Assembly: GCA_964507025.1 (NCBI GenBank) | Contig: CAZDOK010000005.1 | Span: forward strand, 1 to 64,000 | Reading direction: 5' to 3' | DNA length: 64,000 bases | Source of the DNA: Amarobacter sp964507025 | Lineage (GTDB): Bacteria > Chloroflexota > Dehalococcoidia > Tepidiformales > Tepidiformaceae | Position numbers and translations under genes: made by a program | Notes under the pieces: model-generated | Database searches by the model: none | Told to the model about the DNA's origin: nothing | What the model saw: only the letters and a program-made list of their open reading frames with translations | Shown here: positions 61,079-64,000 of the stretch, piece after piece | How positions within the stretch are numbered: the stretch's first letter is position 1 | Layout of the letters: every line of letters starts with the position of its first letter

Positions 61079-61711
61079 TTAGTCGACCGGACCGAGCCCA
61101 ATCTGGCGCGCGTAGAGGGCGGCCTGGGTACGGCTCTGAACGCCGAGCTTCAGGAGGATGCTCGAGACGTGGGTCTTGACGGTGTTTTCGCCGATGACGA
61201 GTGCCTGGGCGATCTCCTTGTTCGCCTTGCCCTGGGCCAGCAGTCGGAGGACGTCGGTCTCGCGTTCGGTGAGCGACTCGGGGCTCTCGGGCGCGCGTAC
61301 CTCGCGGACGAGACGAGCGGCGGCCTGGGGCGACAGCTGGACCTGCCCGTTGGCAGCGGCCTTGATCGAGCGGATGAGCTCGTCGGCCTGCGTGTCCTTG
61401 AGCAGGTAGCCGATGGCTCCCGCCCGGACGGCGCCGACCACGGAGGCATCTTCGAGGACGGAAGTCAACGCGATGACCTCGGTATCGGGGCATTCGCGGC
61501 GTACGCGGCCGATGGCGGTGATGCCATCCATCACGGGCATGAGGAGGTCCATGAGGATGACGTCAGGGCTGAGCTCGTGGGCGAGCTTGAGCGCCTCGGC
61601 ACCGTTCTGCGCTTCGCCGATGACGTCGAAATCGGGGTCATCGAGGAGGAACATTTTGAGGCCCTGGCGGACGACAGCGTGGTCGTCGGCGATCACGATC
61701 CGGATGGTCAT
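61079..61711 (-). CDS. NarL/FixJ-family response regulator
   Basis: A 210-residue regulator. Receiver with IADDHAVVRQG, Asp in VILMDLLMPVMDG, Thr/Ser in ALTSVLED and Lys in YLLKDTQADE; LuxR-type HTH ESLTERETDVLRLLAQGKAN then ENTVKTHVSSILLKLGV. It precedes the large kinase by 17 bases and is its obvious partner. The ATG has TTTGGAG upstream. Confidence 0.93.
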   Translation of the reverse strand: MTIRIVIADDHAVVRQGLKMFLLDDPDFDVIGEAQNGAEALKLAHELSPDVILMDLLMPVMDGITAIGRVRRECPDTEVIALTSVLEDASVVGAVRAGAIGYLLKDTQADELIRSIKAAANGQVQLSPQAAARLVREVRAPESPESLTERETDVLRLLAQGKANKEIAQALVIGENTVKTHVSSILLKLGVQSRTQAALYARQIGLGPVD

Positions 61712-61891
61712 CGAAGCTCCAAAGGGCGCAATTCAGACTCGGGCACACGCATTGCGAGACTATATCACCGCGTTTGGAGTGAACCTTCCTCCTCCCTTTG
61801 GCGGAGATCGCATTCCCTCGAAGTTCTCGTGTGTGAACCAACCGGCAGTGGGACGCTTCGCGGTGCTGGCGCCAGTACTGTTGGAAGGGTG

Positions 61892-62293
61892 ATGGACTTG
61901 TCGATTCGCCTCCTCCTTGTTGACGACGAAGCGCGTGTGCGCCAGGGCTTGCGGATGTGCATGGCCGGTGAACCGGACTTCGAGGTTATCGGGGAGGCAG
62001 ACGAAGGGACCGAGGCCGTCGAGCTCGCCGCTGCCCTCCAGCCCGACGTGGTCGTGATGGATGTGCGCATGCGGGGTCTCGATGGCATCGGGGCGACCCG
62101 GAACCTCCAGGACGTGCTGCCCGGGACCCGGGTGGTGATCCTCTCGATGCACGACGACACGAAGACGCGGACGGCGGCGCAGGCCGCCGGGGCGAGCGCG
62201 TTCGTCGGCAAGCAGGAAGGCATCGCCCGGCTGTTCGATGTCATCCGGGCGATCGCGGGGCCTGAGCCCGGAGAACCAGTGCCGGCAGCGTGA
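61892..62293 (+). CDS. Receiver-only response regulator
   Basis: A 133-residue NarL-type receiver without HTH. Acidic LLLVDDEARVRQG, Asp in VVVMDVRMRGLDG, Ser in VILSMHDD, and Lys in FVGKQEG. The segment ends shortly after the receiver, so output must be through another protein. It is divergent from the NarL gene; GGAAGG precedes the ATG and TACTGT is a possible -10. Confidence 0.85.
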   Translation: MDLSIRLLLVDDEARVRQGLRMCMAGEPDFEVIGEADEGTEAVELAAALQPDVVVMDVRMRGLDGIGATRNLQDVLPGTRVVILSMHDDTKTRTAAQAAGASAFVGKQEGIARLFDVIRAIAGPEPGEPVPAA

Positions 62294-62379
62294 TCGCCTG
62301 GCCATCACGCCCACCACGCACCAGCGGAGGACCACCGGACGGCGACGCCGGGCCGCGAGAGCGGGAGGAGAGAGACACC

Positions 62380-63111
62380 GTGACCGTAATGCAAACGCAA
62401 CGAATCGAGGGCGGGACCACGAGCACGCCGATCATCGAGATCGACAGTGTGGTCAAGACCTATGACTCGGGGACCCAGCAGGTGCGCGCTCTCCGGGGCG
62501 TAAGCCTCTCGGTCGAGCGGGGCGAGATGGTGGCAATCATGGGGCCATCGGGCTGTGGTAAGACCACGCTCCTGAACTGCGCCAGCGGCCTCGACGTCGT
62601 CGATGCGGGTACCGTACGGATAGCGGGCTCGAACCTGGCTGAGCTGACCGACAAGACGCGGACCTCGTTTCGCGCTCAGCGAATGGGCTTCGTTTTCCAG
62701 ACCTACAACCTGCTGCCGGTGCTTTCGGCCGTGGAAAACGTGGAGCTGCCGCTCATCGTCTCGGGCGTGAGCCCGCGGGAAGCGCGTGAGCGAGCCCTCG
62801 AAGCGCTGGAAACGGTCGAGCTGCGGCACCTGGGCCATCAGCGGCCATCGCAGTTGAGTGGCGGGCAGCGCCAGCGCGTGACGATCGCGCGTTCACTCGT
62901 GAACCGCCCGGAAATCGTGTGGGCCGATGAACCAACCGGCGCGCTCGATTCGAAGACCGCCGACGACATCATGGACCTGATGGAAACGCTGAACCGCGAA
63001 CACGGACTGACGTTCGTGATCGTGACGCACGACCCGAGCGTCGGCGCGCGCTGCGCCCGCATCGTGAAGATGCGCGACGGGCTCATCGTGGATGAGGAAC
63101 TGCTGCGGTGA
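62380..63111 (+). CDS. ABC transporter ATP-binding protein, MacB/LolD type
   Basis: A 243-residue ATPase. Walker A GPSGCGKTTLLNC, Q-loop FVFQTYNLLPVLSAVENVEL, signature LSGGQRQRVTIARSL, Walker B IVWADEPTGALDS, H-loop VIVTHDPSV. It powers an FtsX-like permease. The GTG at 62380 has GGAGGAG about 9 bases upstream; the ATG at 62389 is further away. Its stop overlaps the permease start. Confidence 0.93.
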   Translation: MTVMQTQRIEGGTTSTPIIEIDSVVKTYDSGTQQVRALRGVSLSVERGEMVAIMGPSGCGKTTLLNCASGLDVVDAGTVRIAGSNLAELTDKTRTSFRAQRMGFVFQTYNLLPVLSAVENVELPLIVSGVSPREARERALEALETVELRHLGHQRPSQLSGGQRQRVTIARSLVNRPEIVWADEPTGALDSKTADDIMDLMETLNREHGLTFVIVTHDPSVGARCARIVKMRDGLIVDEELLR

Positions 63112-64000
63112 AAGAGCTGTTCGGCCTGCCGATGACGACAATCGCCGTTGTGCTGGCCGGACTCCTGGGCCTGGCGCTCCTGAGCGTGGCCTTCATGGGC
63201 CTTTCCAATCGCACGATGTTCAAGTTTGGCCTGCGGAACATTGCGCGGCGCGGGCTGCAGTCGGTGCTGGTCATCGTCGGCCTGGCGCTCGGGACCCTCA
63301 TCACGACCGCCGCGTTCGTCACGGGCGACACGGTCGACCACTCTCTCACCAAGGACGCGTACCGCCTCTTCGGGCGGCAGGACCTGGAAATCAGCTGGAC
63401 GGGAGAGCCGCAGTACTTCAGCGACGGCGGCGTAGCCGAGCGCGGCGAGCAGGTCTTCGTGAATGGAGCGGTGGTAACGGACCTGGAGGCAGCCTTCGCC
63501 GGCGACCCCGACATCGTCGCTTTTCAGCCGATGCTGCGTATCACGGCCCCGGTCACCAACCTGCGCACAGCCGATGCCAAGCCCGCCATCGTCCTCTCCG
63601 GCGTGGACGGTGCGCGGCTCGACCGTGCGGGCGGCCTCACGCTCACCTCGGGCGAGCAGGTTTCGGTGACCGGCCTGCGCGAAGGCCAGGTGTACCTGAG
63701 CGAGCGCGCCGCCAAAGAGCTCCACGCGATGACCGGGGACGGCCTGACGATTCACCTGGGCGATCAGGTTGCCAATGTACGCGTGGCCGGCATCGTGCAG
63801 GACGAGATGGCCTCCGGCGTGCTGGGAATGAGCTTCTCCTCGGTGCCGGGAGGGCTCGTCCTGTCGATCGACGCCCTGCGCGAGATGGCCGGGCTCGAGC
63901 ACGACGAGATCAGCGCACTCACGGTCTCACTGGCTGGCGGCGTACGGACCACGATTGACAGCGCCGACCCGGCCGCCGCGCGGATCCGCGCCTACCTCGA
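63108..64000 (+). CDS. FtsX-like ABC permease (cut by window end)
   Basis: The first 297 codons of a large permease of the MacB/FtsX class. First helix TIAVVLAGLLGLALLSVAFM, a second after RNIARRGLQSVLVIVGLALG, then a periplasmic MacB-type domain (VTGDTVDHSLTKDAYRLF, GVYLSERAA-like EGQVYLSERAAKELHAM). The frame is open at the window edge. It starts with GTG overlapping the ATPase stop (GTGA), so the two are one transporter. Confidence 0.88.
   Translation, partial: MKELFGLPMTTIAVVLAGLLGLALLSVAFMGLSNRTMFKFGLRNIARRGLQSVLVIVGLALGTLITTAAFVTGDTVDHSLTKDAYRLFGRQDLEISWTGEPQYFSDGGVAERGEQVFVNGAVVTDLEAAFAGDPDIVAFQPMLRITAPVTNLRTADAKPAIVLSGVDGARLDRAGGLTLTSGEQVSVTGLREGQVYLSERAAKELHAMTGDGLTIHLGDQVANVRVAGIVQDEMASGVLGMSFSSVPGGLVLSIDALREMAGLEHDEISALTVSLAGGVRTTIDSADPAAARIRAYL

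Noticed and set aside
59568..61082. A 504-codon plus-strand frame opposite the large sensor kinase
   Set aside because: Antisense shadow; the minus strand encodes continuous HAMP, PAS and GAF domains.
1..64000. CRISPR arrays, insertion sequences, prophage and tRNA/rRNA genes
   Set aside because: No regularly spaced direct repeats, transposase or phage proteins, or recognisable RNA cloverleaves were found on either strand.

Overview
The window is a gene-dense, very GC-rich bacterial chromosome segment (third codon positions almost all G or C, many GTG and some TTG starts). The gene mix points to Chloroflexota, perhaps a Tepidiforma-like or other Dehalococcoidia lineage: two F420-type enzyme families (Ddn-like and LLM), a bacterial PAC2 protein beside a SUI1 homologue, an Eis-type acetyltransferase, MurT, a multi-GAF sensor kinase, DUF4397 and DUF192 secreted proteins, and an L10 leader before rplJ-rplL. 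The phylum is inferred from gene content; Actinomycetota is the main alternative. No rRNA, tRNA, CRISPR array, prophage or insertion sequence was recognised.

Layout. 1-5.8 kb: SDR and serine hydrolase, a Ddn-like protein, a decayed RelE toxin locus and a VWA protein. 5.9-8.0 kb: a small HTH regulator followed by a secreted protein and membrane proteins. 8.0-21.6 kb: SUI1, PAC2, a VapBC pair whose toxin lacks its first acidic residue, CcsA, RidA, nitroreductase, M16 peptidase, HIT protein, Eis, lipoproteins, an EamA transporter, and a c-di-GMP pair made of a frameshifted GGDEF-EAL protein and a degenerate HD-GYP protein. 21.6-35 kb: CoA-ester lyase, RecF, a PrsW-like protease, an ECF sigma factor with its anti-sigma factor opposite a DUF4397 protein, a thioesterase, an M50 protease, MurT, XdhC and the L10 leader with rplJ-rplL. 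35-44.6 kb: a Kef antiporter, alcohol dehydrogenase, RdgB, lipoyl synthase, a degenerate histidine kinase with a lone receiver, an NnrS-like membrane protein, DinB, VOC and LLM proteins. 44.6-47 kb: a second HTH-plus-secreted-protein locus with two paralogous lipoproteins and a possibly structured RNA. 47-51 kb: a CoA transferase, then a TetR regulator divergent from an alcohol dehydrogenase and an enoyl-CoA hydratase across a double operator. 51-64 kb: an OmpR/BaeS two-component system next to a peptide-type ABC importer, a 1321-residue NarX-type kinase with a NarL regulator, a lone receiver, and a MacB-type ABC exporter that runs off the window.

Working together. Most genes lie in short operons with ATGA or GTGA overlaps. 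About sixteen start codons sit only 6-11 bases after a TANNNT-like hexamer, which suggests that leaderless transcripts are common; genes with good Shine-Dalgarno sequences also occur. The most unusual elements are the twin HTH/secreted-protein loci, whose regulators share a C-terminal W-x3-H-x2-CC motif, and the tandem 11-base repeats shared by the upstream regions of an OmpR-type regulator and the neighbouring ABC importer. Several genes are broken or have lost catalytic residues: RelE, VapC, HD-GYP, GGDEF-EAL, a histidine kinase and an acetyltransferase fragment.
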